From Tumebacillus algifaecis (GTDB lineage: Bacteria; Bacillota; Bacilli; Tumebacillales; Tumebacillaceae): a stretch of 64,000 bases of DNA. How positions within the stretch are numbered: the stretch's first letter is position 1; each line of letters opens with the position of its first letter. Below, piece after piece: positions 54,268 to 62,847 of this stretch. A program made the position numbers and the translations under genes. The notes under the pieces were generated by a model, which ran no database searches, had not been told where the DNA came from, and was given only the letters and a program-made list of their open reading frames with translations. The stretch covers positions 4,437,501-4,501,500 of the forward strand of contig NZ_CP022657.1 in the NCBI RefSeq assembly GCF_002243515.1, read 5' to 3'.

Positions 54268-55326
54268 TTAGGCACAGACCTGAGTTCGGTATTCTACTGG
54301 GCTCAGGTCATTTAATTTCCGTTGTATTCTTTGCTGGTTGTAAAATCGAATGTAGCTAGCCACAGCGTTCATCACCTCTGCCTTGGTGCGAAACTTGTTG
54401 AGATACATGAGTTCCGACTTCAGATGACCAAAGAAGTTCTCTACGCAGGCATTATCCAAGCAGTTTCCTTTTCTGGACATACTCTGCGCTATGTTGTATG
54501 TTTGAAGCAACTTGTTATATTGGTGAGATGTGTACTGGAACCCCTGATCACTGTGAAGAAGGGTGTCGGTCACATCTCTTTTTTTATTGGCGAGCTTGAC
54601 GGTATCAAGAACCAGTTTAAGATCGTTCCGCTCTCCGATGCGGTAGGCGACAATTTCGTTGTTAAACATGTCGTAGATGACCGACAGAAATAGCCTCTGT
54701 CCATTGAAAAGCAGGTAGGTGATATCTGTCGCCCATTTTTCATTTGGCCGCGAGGCCTTAAAGTTTCGGTTCAATGAGTTTGGTGCTGTATAATTCTCTG
54801 ATTTCTTGCCAAACCAGCGTTTCTTCTTCCTTGCAACGCACTGGATACCTAGTTCTTTCATAAGCCGGTACACACGTTTGTGATTGATCTTGAGATTGTG
54901 TTTTCGACGTAGCCAAGCACGAACACGATAGTAACCGTAGGTTCCTCGGACTGCTTTATGACATTGCAAAATAAGTTTTTTGAGCTGCCGCTCCTCCTTT
55001 TGTTTGGATGTAATCATTTGTCGACGTTGAACCCATTTGTAATACCCACTCCGTGATACTCCTGCGGTTTCACACAACAGTGACGTTGAATAGCTACCAG
55101 TAAGATCTTGGATGACTTGGTAGCACTGACGAATCTTCGCTTTACCTCTCACCTCCTTTGCAAAAGCAACAGCTTTTTTAAAAAGTCGTTCTCCGCTCTC
55201 AACTTTTGCACTTCTTGTTCGAGCGTAAGCTTTTTCGTTCTCGGACGACCAGTGAACGGTGTTCTCGTCTTTCCTCTGCGTTCCTCTAAGCCCTCCGCCC
55301 CAAGCGTTTTGTAGTTTTTGACCCAC
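54268..55326 (-). CDS. IS3 transposase OrfB (DDE catalytic part)
   Basis: The rve-type integrase domain of an IS3 transposase. The DDE residues are visible in KWATDITYLLF, TLLHSDQGFQYTSHQ and NACVENFFGHLKSE; an HTH_21 segment (RGTYGYYRVRAWLRRKHNL) precedes them. In life it is made as an OrfAB fusion by -1 frameshifting, so its first residues (before FKKAVAFAKEV) are not real. The C-terminal signature PVEYR is present. Confidence 0.95.
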   Translation of the reverse strand: MGQKLQNAWGGGLRGTQRKDENTVHWSSENEKAYARTRSAKVESGERLFKKAVAFAKEVRGKAKIRQCYQVIQDLTGSYSTSLLCETAGVSRSGYYKWVQRRQMITSKQKEERQLKKLILQCHKAVRGTYGYYRVRAWLRRKHNLKINHKRVYRLMKELGIQCVARKKKRWFGKKSENYTAPNSLNRNFKASRPNEKWATDITYLLFNGQRLFLSVIYDMFNNEIVAYRIGERNDLKLVLDTVKLANKKRDVTDTLLHSDQGFQYTSHQYNKLLQTYNIAQSMSRKGNCLDNACVENFFGHLKSELMYLNKFRTKAEVMNAVASYIRFYNQQRIQRKLNDLSPVEYRTQVCA

Positions 55327-55466
55327 TTCCTTACCATGCTGTGGTCGGGGATCTGCAGCTCACTTGCGACCGATTTATAACCCATTCCTTTTTCCAAATA
55401 CATCTTTACCGCAATGAACTTGAATTCTCGTGAATACGTTTTTCGTTTCCGCGCTGTCTTTTCCAA
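55149..55466 (-). CDS. IS3 transposase OrfA (helix-turn-helix part)
   Basis: A 105-aa HTH_Tnp_1-type protein (KTYSREFKFIAVKMYLEKG, then MVRKWVKNYK) with a C-terminal leucine zipper (LEQEVQKLRAENDFLKKLLLL). The slippery heptamer A-AAA-AAG at 55173-55179 lets ribosomes shift -1 into OrfB to make the full transposase. Confidence 0.93.
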   Translation of the reverse strand: MEKTARKRKTYSREFKFIAVKMYLEKGMGYKSVASELQIPDHSMVRKWVKNYKTLGAEGLEERRGKTRTPFTGRPRTKKLTLEQEVQKLRAENDFLKKLLLLQRR

Positions 55467-55556
55467 AAGAAAATCCCCCTTGTGTAGTAACAGTAAGGGG
55501 GCTTGCTTCCTACTGTCTACACAAAAGGGATTATCTCAAAATGCGAGGGTCTCTCT

Positions 55557-56492
55557 TTATCCTAGCAAGTCTTCAAAACGCTTCACGATGTTCTGCAAGA
55601 GCACGTGGAGATCGCCACCTTTCGCTCGGTACCCAGCAAACAGCGCGTAGCCCCAAGCGGTGCCTTGGTCCATGCCGGGCATGGTGCGAAACTGTTCGGC
55701 AGCGTCGAGGTGATGCATCTCGGCCAGCTCTTGGCGCAGGTACATGCGAATCTCCACCTCCTCGCCTTTTGCAAAGCCGACCACCGATACGTCGGCGCCC
55801 AAATCGAACAGAGCGCGGGCAGCAAAGGTCGGGATGTTCGTTTCGATGTCGCTGACCAGCACGTGATAGCCGCCAAACGTGTACTTTTTGGCAGCCAATG
55901 CCGCTTGGCAGATCGCGCCGCGGGCATGGCGTTCATCAACGATATACAGGCGCTGCACTTCTTCATAGGTCAGGGCACAGCGCGCTAAAATTTCACCAAA
56001 CGCATGGAACGCTTCCGGGTCGCCTTTATGAAAATTGATCGTGTCGGTCATGATCCCCGCCGCCAGCGCGATCCCGATCTGGCGGTCGAACGGCGCGTCC
56101 AGCTCTTTGAGCAGGCGAAAGACAAGTTGACAGGTCGAAGATACCGGGTCGTACAGCCCGCCCAGCGCGTTCTCCTGTAGCGTGTTGATCGGGTGGTGGT
56201 CGATGAACCAGTAGCGCTCAGGCAGCGACTTGCCGAGCTGAACAGGGGAGGCTGCATCCACCACGACCACATGCTCATATCGGCTCGGGTCCGGGCCGAT
56301 GAGAACGTTGATCTGCAACTCCTCCAGCAATTTGTGTGTATGCGTCGCCACCGCTTGCGGCACGCCGATATCAGCACCGATAAAGCGCGACAAGGCATAG
56401 GCCGCCCCGATGGCATCACTGTCAGCCTGGTCATGGCAAAGCACGAGGTTTTGCCCGCCTTTCATTTTGGCGATCGTCTCCGAAAACATCAT
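55557..56492 (-). CDS. DHH-family phosphoesterase
   Basis: A 311-aa DHH/DHHA1 protein related to NrnA-type nanoRNA and c-di-nucleotide hydrolases. Motif I is VLCHDQADSDAIGAAYAL (about 17-34), the DHH box is WFIDHHPIN (about 94-102), and a Gly-rich DHHA1-like end (GYRAKGGDLHVLL) is seen. The exact substrate is not predictable. It ends at the terminator half left of the IS insertion site; the ribosome site is weak. Confidence 0.82.
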   Translation of the reverse strand: MMFSETIAKMKGGQNLVLCHDQADSDAIGAAYALSRFIGADIGVPQAVATHTHKLLEELQINVLIGPDPSRYEHVVVVDAASPVQLGKSLPERYWFIDHHPINTLQENALGGLYDPVSSTCQLVFRLLKELDAPFDRQIGIALAAGIMTDTINFHKGDPEAFHAFGEILARCALTYEEVQRLYIVDERHARGAICQAALAAKKYTFGGYHVLVSDIETNIPTFAARALFDLGADVSVVGFAKGEEVEIRMYLRQELAEMHHLDAAEQFRTMPGMDQGTAWGYALFAGYRAKGGDLHVLLQNIVKRFEDLLG

Positions 56493-56658
56493 GAAACAGT
56501 TGCACCATCCTATATCCGTAACCCTTGTTGGGTTCGCATGTTCTTCTTTGTAAACCGTCGATCTTCACGCTCGTCCTCAGATGTTATCCTTATTATATAG
56601 GATATGAGCCAGCGAAGGAAACGGTTCATCGCTTATCTTATCCAACTCCCCCCTCCAT

Positions 56659-57597
56659 TTACACATTTTCGCGCACAGACGCGACTTTTTGTTGTGACGG
56701 CGAGCGGGTGGTGATTAGCACGCCGGAGACGGTCAACATCACGCCCACCGCATGTGCCCACGTCACCTGTTCCCCGTACAACAGCACGGCGATCGTCGTC
56801 GCACAGATCGGCACGAGGTTGACGTACGCGCTCGTTCTCGACGCTCCGATGCGCTGAATCCCGAGATTCCAGACCACAAAGGCGATCACCGATGCGAACA
56901 CTGCCATGTAGACCAACTCGACCATCGCTTGCATCGACAAGTCGGGCACCTTGGCCCAGCCACCTTCAAACAGCGAGGCGACAAACAGCGCGATCGCGCC
57001 TGCAACGGTCGTCACTGTGGTGACAAACAGCGAGGACATACCTTTTAACAGCACTTTGCCAGTCGCCGAATAGATCGACCAACTCGCCACTGAGCCAAGC
57101 AGCATGATGTCACCTGTGTTAAACGACATCGTGCGGATCGTCTCCCAGGAGCCGCCGGTGATGACGACGAGCAACCCGCATAACGACAGCGCCATTCCCA
57201 ACCCAAGTCGTCTGCTCCACGCTTCGCCTAAAAAAATCACCGCAGCCAGCGTCGTAGACACCGGATTCATCGCTACGACCAGCGACCCATTGGTCGCCGA
57301 CGTAAACTGCAAACCCATAAAGAAAAAGGCATTATAGCCAAAAATTCCAGTCAACGAAAGCAACAAAAGCCCCTTCCACCGCTCCTTGAGCAGTTTGAGG
57401 TCCCAGCCCTTTTTAAGCGTCAACCAACCTACCAAAATCAACCCGGCCAGCCCAAAGCGCAGCGTGGCTGTCACAAACGGCGGAATCTCCGACAAGACAT
57501 GCTTGCTCGCCCCAAACGCCCCGCCCCAAAACAGCGGTACCAATAAGAGCAGCAGATAGATGCTGGTCTGACCCTCTGCACGTACATTCTTTTCCAT
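56659..57597 (-). CDS. EamA/DMT family transporter
   Basis: A 312-aa membrane protein with ten predicted spans in two EamA repeats (PLFWGGAFGASKHVLSEIPP and GDIMLLGSVASWSIYSATGK). Members export amino acids or metabolites; the substrate is unknown. ATG with GGGAGC upstream. It is a single gene. Confidence 0.92.
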   Translation of the reverse strand: MEKNVRAEGQTSIYLLLLLVPLFWGGAFGASKHVLSEIPPFVTATLRFGLAGLILVGWLTLKKGWDLKLLKERWKGLLLLSLTGIFGYNAFFFMGLQFTSATNGSLVVAMNPVSTTLAAVIFLGEAWSRRLGLGMALSLCGLLVVITGGSWETIRTMSFNTGDIMLLGSVASWSIYSATGKVLLKGMSSLFVTTVTTVAGAIALFVASLFEGGWAKVPDLSMQAMVELVYMAVFASVIAFVVWNLGIQRIGASRTSAYVNLVPICATTIAVLLYGEQVTWAHAVGVMLTVSGVLITTRSPSQQKVASVRENV

Positions 57598-57729
57598 CTG
57601 TTACCGCTCCCATCGATCTTCTTGATTGTTTCGAATTCCGTGATAGTTTGTTTTGTATTATACCACGCGCATCGATTCTGCAAGATCAAAGAATGCGAGT
57701 AAAATGTGAGCCGCTCTGCGCGGCAAAAA

Positions 57730-57756
57730 GGCGACCCAAAGGGCCGCCTATTTTTT
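57730..57756. terminator. Terminator at the end of the peptide operon
   Basis: GGCG-CCC (from 57730) pairs with GGG-CGCC (to 57748) with one A/C mismatch. Six T residues follow on the plus strand and TTTTT on the minus strand. It closes the operon that begins at 63788. Confidence 0.8.
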
Positions 57757-57775
57757 GTATAAAATTTGTTGAAAC

Positions 57776-57883
57776 CTACAGCTTGCCGTTTTCGTCCAAC
57801 ACAGCGAGTTTGTCATCCACCGAACAGGTGTACGCTTTGCCATATGCGATGAACGAACTCAAACAAGCGATATACGCTACCAA
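57776..57883 (-). CDS. Possible 35-aa peptide at the operon end
   Basis: A frame from a TTG, 10 nt after the ATPase stop codon, encodes VAYIACLSSFIAYGKAYTCS and a polar tail ending DENGKL. It could be a small hydrophobic peptide. The ribosome site is weak (AGGAA, 13 nt) and the case rests mainly on location between the ATPase and the terminator. Confidence 0.25.
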   Translation of the reverse strand: MVAYIACLSSFIAYGKAYTCSVDDKLAVLDENGKL

Positions 57884-57893
57884 TCGTGACCGT

Positions 57894-58562
57894 TTATTCC
57901 TGATGAAGTTGCCCGTTGTCCATCCGCCAAACCGTATTGGCGTGACTAGCCACATAAGGATCATGCGTGACGATGATCACCGTGATTCCTTCCTGATGCA
58001 ACGCTTGCAGAAGTGCGAGCACTTCCTGCGTCGTTTCGGAGTCAAGGTTGCCCGTCGGCTCATCAGCGATCAGCAGCCGCGGGCGGTTTGCCAATGCGCG
58101 CGCGATAGCAACACGCTGTTTTTGACCACCGGAAAGCTCGTCAGGATAAGACTGCGCCTTTCCATCTAGACCAACACGTTTTAACATGTCTCGAGCTTGC
58201 GAATGGCGCTCTTTTTTGCTGTATCGATTGGAATAAGCCAATGGAATCTCCACATTTTCTAGCGCCGTCATATCGCGAACCAACTTAAAGTCCTGAAAGA
58301 TAAAGCCGATCATGCTGTTACGGATCCGATGATAATCTTTTTCTGAAAGCTTGGTCACTTCTTCGCCTTGCACAAAAATCTGCCCGCTGGTTGGCAAGTC
58401 CAGCAACCCGATCAAGTTCAATAGTGTCGATTTCCCAGCGCCGGAGGTCCCGATGATGGCGAGGAAATCTCCTTCCTCAATCTTAAAATCTATCTCGCAC
58501 AGGACTTCAGTCCGCAGATTTTTTGTCTGGAACGTTTTGCTGACATGTCGAAGTTCAATCAT
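57894..58562 (-). CDS. ABC transporter ATPase (LolD/MacB type)
   Basis: A 222-aa ATPase for the two FtsX-type permeases upstream. Walker A is GTSGAGKST (about 38-46), signature LSGGQKQRVAIARAL, Walker B LLIADEPTGNLD, H-loop VTHD. This subfamily drives mechanotransmission in MacB, LolCDE and BceAB systems rather than ordinary import. ATG with AGAGAGGTG upstream, 4 nt after the permease. Confidence 0.93.
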   Translation of the reverse strand: MIELRHVSKTFQTKNLRTEVLCEIDFKIEEGDFLAIIGTSGAGKSTLLNLIGLLDLPTSGQIFVQGEEVTKLSEKDYHRIRNSMIGFIFQDFKLVRDMTALENVEIPLAYSNRYSKKERHSQARDMLKRVGLDGKAQSYPDELSGGQKQRVAIARALANRPRLLIADEPTGNLDSETTQEVLALLQALHQEGITVIIVTHDPYVASHANTVWRMDNGQLHQE

Positions 58563-58566
58563 GTGA

Positions 58567-59706
58567 TCACCTCTCTTGTTTTAACGCTTCACTCAACCGA
58601 ATTTGACGGATTTGCAGGTACGGAATCAACGTAACAGTTCCGACAACAAAAGCGAGTAACAGCGAAATGCCGCCAATCAGCGGAAGGTTCACCGTAAGAT
58701 CAGGGAAGAACTGCTGTAGCAACAATTTTGAGCCCGCCAACGATAACAAGATCGCTGACAAGGACAATATGGAAAAGTAATACACTTGTACGCGAATCAA
58801 ATCCCAGCGACTGGAACCATACACCATATGGGTAGCCCACTCATGTCGTTTGGATAAAAATGCTACAAAGTTGGTACCGACCATGCCAATGGTAGAGACA
58901 AGCAAAATAAATATGCCAAACAGCAAAAACGCTGAAGCTACAAGTTTGACATAATCAAGCTCTTGTTGCGGATATTCCAGGGCGGGTTTATACGCATATG
59001 TCCATTCCCCGGTTCCCTTCGCTTCCAACTCTTTGAGCAGTTGGCCCCGTACACTCGTTGAGAAAGTCTCCATTCCTTGTAGCCAGACCTCTCTTCGCCC
59101 GTTGTCCGATCGACGAAGACTTTCGGCATCTACCGGCTGGATCGCATACCACCTTGGCAGAAAACGATAGGTAGTAATCACATGCTGGAGAAGTTCTTGA
59201 TTCACCACTGCACTATTTGTTATCTGCAGCTGCTGACCGTTGATTTCCCAATTTTTCGATGCCTCAGTAATCAAGGCCGGGCTAATCAAAAAAGCAGGCG
59301 GTTTTGCATACCCCATCGAAGCTGCAACCGCCTCGTAGAATCGCTTGTCCATTCGTATCAGTTCTAATGGCTCTGCCACATCGGGGACTCGTACTGTCGA
59401 TTGTACGACTTCATAGATTTCGTAATGACCATTCGCATAGTACTCGAGAGCCGCCCACTGTTCCGGCACTAAATCCGTCTTCGGCGGTGGTCCATTGATT
59501 AGCTCGCCGACATATGCGATGTTCAATTGGTATAATCCTACGCCAAACGCGTTCATCATCGAATCGAACTGTTTTTGTTTATCTTGGTACACAGTGAACA
59601 CGGACTGAACGATCAACAACGCTAGAAACAATTGGAGGAATGACATCACTGCCCTTCCCTTGTGTCTAACGAGCTGCTTCACAGCTTGTTCCAACGAATA
59701 GGACAT
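58567..59706 (-). CDS. FtsX/MacB-type permease 2
   Basis: A 379-aa permease with the four-span layout: one N-terminal span (about 21-40), a large outer domain (about 45-250), then three C-terminal spans (about 255-285, 305-325, 340-365). It pairs with the next permease and the ATPase. The ATG at 59706 follows GAGGGGATG. The outer domain shows no match I know. Confidence 0.85.
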   Translation of the reverse strand: MSYSLEQAVKQLVRHKGRAVMSFLQLFLALLIVQSVFTVYQDKQKQFDSMMNAFGVGLYQLNIAYVGELINGPPPKTDLVPEQWAALEYYANGHYEIYEVVQSTVRVPDVAEPLELIRMDKRFYEAVAASMGYAKPPAFLISPALITEASKNWEINGQQLQITNSAVVNQELLQHVITTYRFLPRWYAIQPVDAESLRRSDNGRREVWLQGMETFSTSVRGQLLKELEAKGTGEWTYAYKPALEYPQQELDYVKLVASAFLLFGIFILLVSTIGMVGTNFVAFLSKRHEWATHMVYGSSRWDLIRVQVYYFSILSLSAILLSLAGSKLLLQQFFPDLTVNLPLIGGISLLLAFVVGTVTLIPYLQIRQIRLSEALKQER

Positions 59707-59710
59707 CAAC

Positions 59711-60826
59711 TCATCCCCTCAGTTCCTGAAGTAAATTGCCTTTTCCGATTCGCCGCAGGGACATCCAAGCCAGAAAGAGCGATGTCAACACGCCCGCTGC
59801 AAACAAGCCGCCATATACGAGCGGTGAAAAAACGGTGTTCAGCTCAAACTGCTCTACGATCTGTTTGACGACCGCTGCACCTGGGAACAACAATACCAAC
59901 GCTACTACCGAATAGAGGAGCGATTCGGTATACACTTGGCGGCGCAAATTCCGGTTCGTGGCCCCAAATGTATATGCAATGGCCCACTTCTGCCGATCCT
60001 TTTCATATTTGTAGACAAGCAAAGACACGGTGTTCAGCAATGTGAAGATCAGAAGCAACAAACACATGCCCAATGAAAACAAAAAGTCTCGATAATAACC
60101 GCTCATTTGGTTTTCTGTGTAATCTGTATAATCCTCAAAGTTCGCTCGGTAGCCTTGTTCGGTCATGATTCGGCTGGCTTCCCCCAGCGCATCCGGATTC
60201 GCTTCACCAAGTTGTACAGTTATCGTTTGTACCAGAGGTTTTTGATTACCGATCATCCCATTTGCAGCGTCAATGGAGGAATAAACAGTTCTTTGCCCAC
60301 CTTTCAACACGCCCGCTACCGTAAAATCCACTCCCGCGATACGCAACGTTTTCCCAACTGGGTCAACCGCTGGCGGGAACAGCGCTTCCGCCATGTTCGA
60401 AGTGAGCAGCATCTGATTGGGCTTGGTAAATAAATCACCAATTTCTTCAGCAGGCACGCCTTTGAGCGATAGCGAATCGCGAGTTTCCAAAGCAATCGGC
60501 CCATTGACCAGCGCAGTCTCCGAGGATATTGGGAGGACGGAATTCGACTCTAGCACCGCCTTCTCAACCCCAGGAATCTTAGCGATCATTTGGGCGACCT
60601 GATCTGCATGTGCATAATCAATGCGCGGAGTGAAGTGATTCTGATAAAGATGCTCTCCCTGTAAAAAGCTGCCTTGCATCTGATCATACGCACCAGCAAA
60701 GACTGCGAGATTCACGGCCGGAAAAATCAAACCAATGGTCAACGACATCGTGATGAGCAGACTTAATAAGAGATGCCGCTTGATCGAGTTGTATGATTGT
60801 TCTAAATCATACAGCCACATACTCAT
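59711..60826 (-). CDS. FtsX/MacB-type permease 1
   Basis: A 371-aa permease of the same layout (first span about 18-45, outer MacB-like domain about 50-255 with VDPVGKTLRIAGVDFTVAGV, three C-terminal spans). The phrase DPVGKTLRI followed by a VAGV strand is common in MacB periplasmic-core domains. Overlaps the upstream thioredoxin gene by 4 bp (ATGA). Confidence 0.88.
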   Translation of the reverse strand: MSMWLYDLEQSYNSIKRHLLLSLLITMSLTIGLIFPAVNLAVFAGAYDQMQGSFLQGEHLYQNHFTPRIDYAHADQVAQMIAKIPGVEKAVLESNSVLPISSETALVNGPIALETRDSLSLKGVPAEEIGDLFTKPNQMLLTSNMAEALFPPAVDPVGKTLRIAGVDFTVAGVLKGGQRTVYSSIDAANGMIGNQKPLVQTITVQLGEANPDALGEASRIMTEQGYRANFEDYTDYTENQMSGYYRDFLFSLGMCLLLLIFTLLNTVSLLVYKYEKDRQKWAIAYTFGATNRNLRRQVYTESLLYSVVALVLLFPGAAVVKQIVEQFELNTVFSPLVYGGLFAAGVLTSLFLAWMSLRRIGKGNLLQELRG

Positions 60827-61335
60827 GCCTCTTCAGCCTTCCTCTCCATCGTCACCTGAATCGAGTCTGAGAAGCCCAAGCCATCCCAGATCACCTTGTT
60901 TTCTGCATCCAGCATATAAAAACGAGGCGTCATGCTCCAGCCGTATGTGTCATTATCCAGTTTGCGTTCATTAAGAATCAGATTGTGGATCTTTTCATGC
61001 TGCACAGAATTCGGCACACTTTTAGGTTTATCTTTCCATACGTAGTAAATTCCGAAGTCATCCAAATTTAAAATCTCTGACGTAATCAGTGCATCCATCG
61101 CCTCATGACAGGTGTGGCACTCATCACTGACAAACGCAACCAGTTTGACTCCGCCCCCACTGATTTTCATCTTTTCCCTTCCGTCAATTTGCTCCAAGCT
61201 GACTTCTGGGAATTCATGCAGAGTGCCGATAGCAACCGGCTGCGGATCATCTGCGAACAACACATACACACTGCCGCCGACCAGCGTAAATGCCAATACA
61301 GCACCGATCAGCACCGAAAACTTCTGTTTTGCCAT
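60823..61335 (-). CDS. Membrane-anchored thioredoxin-like protein (CHTC)
   Basis: A 170-aa protein with an N-terminal span (about 7-27) and an outward thioredoxin-like domain whose active site is DECHTCHEAMD (CxxC, about 82-85). A cis-Pro in SMTPRFYML fits the fold. It is probably an oxidase or isomerase for exported cysteines. Translationally coupled to permease 1. Confidence 0.88.
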   Translation of the reverse strand: MAKQKFSVLIGAVLAFTLVGGSVYVLFADDPQPVAIGTLHEFPEVSLEQIDGREKMKISGGGVKLVAFVSDECHTCHEAMDALITSEILNLDDFGIYYVWKDKPKSVPNSVQHEKIHNLILNERKLDNDTYGWSMTPRFYMLDAENKVIWDGLGFSDSIQVTMERKAEEA

Positions 61336-61360
61336 ATGTTGACTCCCTCCTTTACCTCCT

Positions 61361-62338
61361 TTATTTGGCCAGCAATTGAATCAGTTCGCCTTGTACTTCT
61401 TTGGTGGTATAAATCGAACCATTCTTGTCAAAGACCATCGCCAACCCGAATTCTGAACGGAAGCGAACTTCATATTTATTTCCACCAAAATAGTCGTAGT
61501 GGGTGGTCAGGATGTTACCTTCTGAATCCAATTGAATCAATCTCTTATCCACATCCCATGCGTAGAGTTGGTTATCAACAGGATTTACAACCAGTTGGCC
61601 AATCCCTGACCTTTCCGGAGCTGGCAGCTCTTGTTTTCCTGACCCATCCAAACTGTATTTCACAAATCCGTTGTCAAATTTTTCTTCATTACCCGCCTGA
61701 TCTTTAACGATCGCCTCATTGCGGAGGAAATACACCATATCGTTGTACATGGTGATCGAAGACACCATCGGCTCTGCAAAGACGTGTGCGCGTTTTCCAT
61801 CTGCATCATATTTGACCACATGATCTTTGAACCCGACATATGCGTGCTCTTGATCATCGATCCCCATCGTCGTGATCAGGCTTTTCTCATCCAATGTGAT
61901 ACCAAATTGATACTTCCCATTTTCATCGAACACTTTCACCATCGAAGCTGCACCGTCCAGTACCCATAACCGTCCCTGACTGTCCACTCTCACCGTTACA
62001 GGTGTAGCCACATTTTCTTTGCCACTGCCCGATGTGAGGAACGTCTCCAACTTACCATGTTGCCACTTCATCACTTTCGAGCTTTTCGGGTCGGCAATAT
62101 ACAAGGCATCCTGCCTCGCATCGTAGCCAAGGCCACGCGGTGTCTGCATCGACTTGTCGATCACCTGAGGGTCCTGATACGTTTGTTTGAATTGAATCAT
62201 CGCCGGAGCTTCGACTTTTACATCTTTCAATTTTGGGTCTAACCAATTTTCGTCAGATTGCTTGCTTTCTTGTGCGCAACCCGTAGCCAGCATGGAGACC
62301 ATGATCGTTGAAACCATCAAAGATTTCACAATTTTCAC
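61361..62338 (-). CDS. Beta-propeller lipoprotein (NHL-like)
   Basis: A 325-aa lipoprotein: signal peptide ending SMLATGCAQE (lipobox LATGC), then repeated blades such as GLGYDARQDALYIADPKSSKV, VRVDSQGRLWVLDGAASMV and VVNPVDNQLYAWDV typical of NHL/6-bladed propellers. The GTG at 62338 has GGAGG 9 nt upstream; the frame to 62437 crosses a hairpin and is rejected. It probably binds the secreted peptide or a partner at the membrane. Confidence 0.85.
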   Translation of the reverse strand: MKIVKSLMVSTIMVSMLATGCAQESKQSDENWLDPKLKDVKVEAPAMIQFKQTYQDPQVIDKSMQTPRGLGYDARQDALYIADPKSSKVMKWQHGKLETFLTSGSGKENVATPVTVRVDSQGRLWVLDGAASMVKVFDENGKYQFGITLDEKSLITTMGIDDQEHAYVGFKDHVVKYDADGKRAHVFAEPMVSSITMYNDMVYFLRNEAIVKDQAGNEEKFDNGFVKYSLDGSGKQELPAPERSGIGQLVVNPVDNQLYAWDVDKRLIQLDSEGNILTTHYDYFGGNKYEVRFRSEFGLAMVFDKNGSIYTTKEVQGELIQLLAK

Positions 62339-62378
62339 TGATGAAAACCTCCAGATAAATAGGTTATAATGATAAGGA

Positions 62379-62416
62379 GTCTTCGTTTGTTGCTGCAACA
62401 ACAAACGAAGACTCTG
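62379..62416 (-). promoter_or_regulatory. 16-bp perfect hairpin between peptide and lipoprotein genes
   Basis: GAGTCTTCGTTTGTTG (62379-62394) pairs fully with CAACAAACGAAGACTC (62401-62416) around a 6-nt loop. On the minus strand CCTTATCATTATAACC follows, so it is a weak terminator at most. It likely attenuates read-through or protects the 3' end of the peptide message, letting the peptide be made in excess. Confidence 0.7.
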
Positions 62417-62462
62417 ATCGAGGATGTAATGATGCAAATCACAGACGATTCGCTGGATTAGA

Positions 62463-62735
62463 TTAGCAGCAACCTACAGCTTCCGACTGCACGAAGTAGC
62501 TGTAATACACGCTACCATTAGACTTTTCGCAGGTTTCTTTCATCATGTAGTCCTGCATATTGGTAGGCGGCTTGGTGAACGGGTTAAACGGCGAACAGTC
62601 GATAGAAGCGTTGCAGTACGTGGAACCGGTCGGATATTGCATGGTTTTGTTATAGCAGTAATCAGCAGATGCAACTCCGGACAAAGACGCTGCCAGAACG
62701 ACAGCAGCAAACATACCAGTTACGATTTTTTTCAT
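62463..62735 (-). CDS. Secreted six-cysteine peptide (putative bacteriocin or signal)
   Basis: A 90-aa precursor with a clear Sec signal peptide (KKIVTGMFAAVVLAASLSG, cleavage after VASA, about residue 24). The mature part of about 66 aa has six cysteines (DYCYNK, STYCNA, IDCSPF, KETCEK and the terminal GCC), enough for three disulphides, and is rich in Tyr, Asn and Ser. I recognise no family. The ATG has GAGAGGGG upstream. It sits between two thioredoxin genes and shares an operon with an ABC transporter, which strongly suggests an active disulphide-bonded product. Confidence 0.8.
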   Translation of the reverse strand: MKKIVTGMFAAVVLAASLSGVASADYCYNKTMQYPTGSTYCNASIDCSPFNPFTKPPTNMQDYMMKETCEKSNGSVYYSYFVQSEAVGCC

Positions 62736-62847
62736 TTAAAATACCCCTCTCGGATTGAATTAATTATGGTTGCTTGTTGATCAAAACGGTACACAATGAG
62801 TTGTGATTTGCACGTAGCCATTACATCCTCAGGTTATTTCGCAATAC

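Larger units (their letters stand above)
54219..55538 (-). mobile_element. IS3-family insertion sequence (IS150-like)
   Basis: A 1320-bp element with TG...CA ends, imperfect inverted repeats sharing GTAGACAG near both ends (TGAACATATCCCT... and its counterpart ending ...TTATCTCA), and a 3-bp AAA target duplication (54216-54218 and 55539-55541). Two overlapping minus-strand frames encode OrfA and OrfB, with an A6G slippery site. Both frames are open and the ends are intact, so the element looks active or recently active. Confidence 0.9.

Noticed and set aside
54250-54560. IS element as a degraded remnant
   Set aside because: Both frames, the slippery site, TG/CA ends and AAA duplication are intact.
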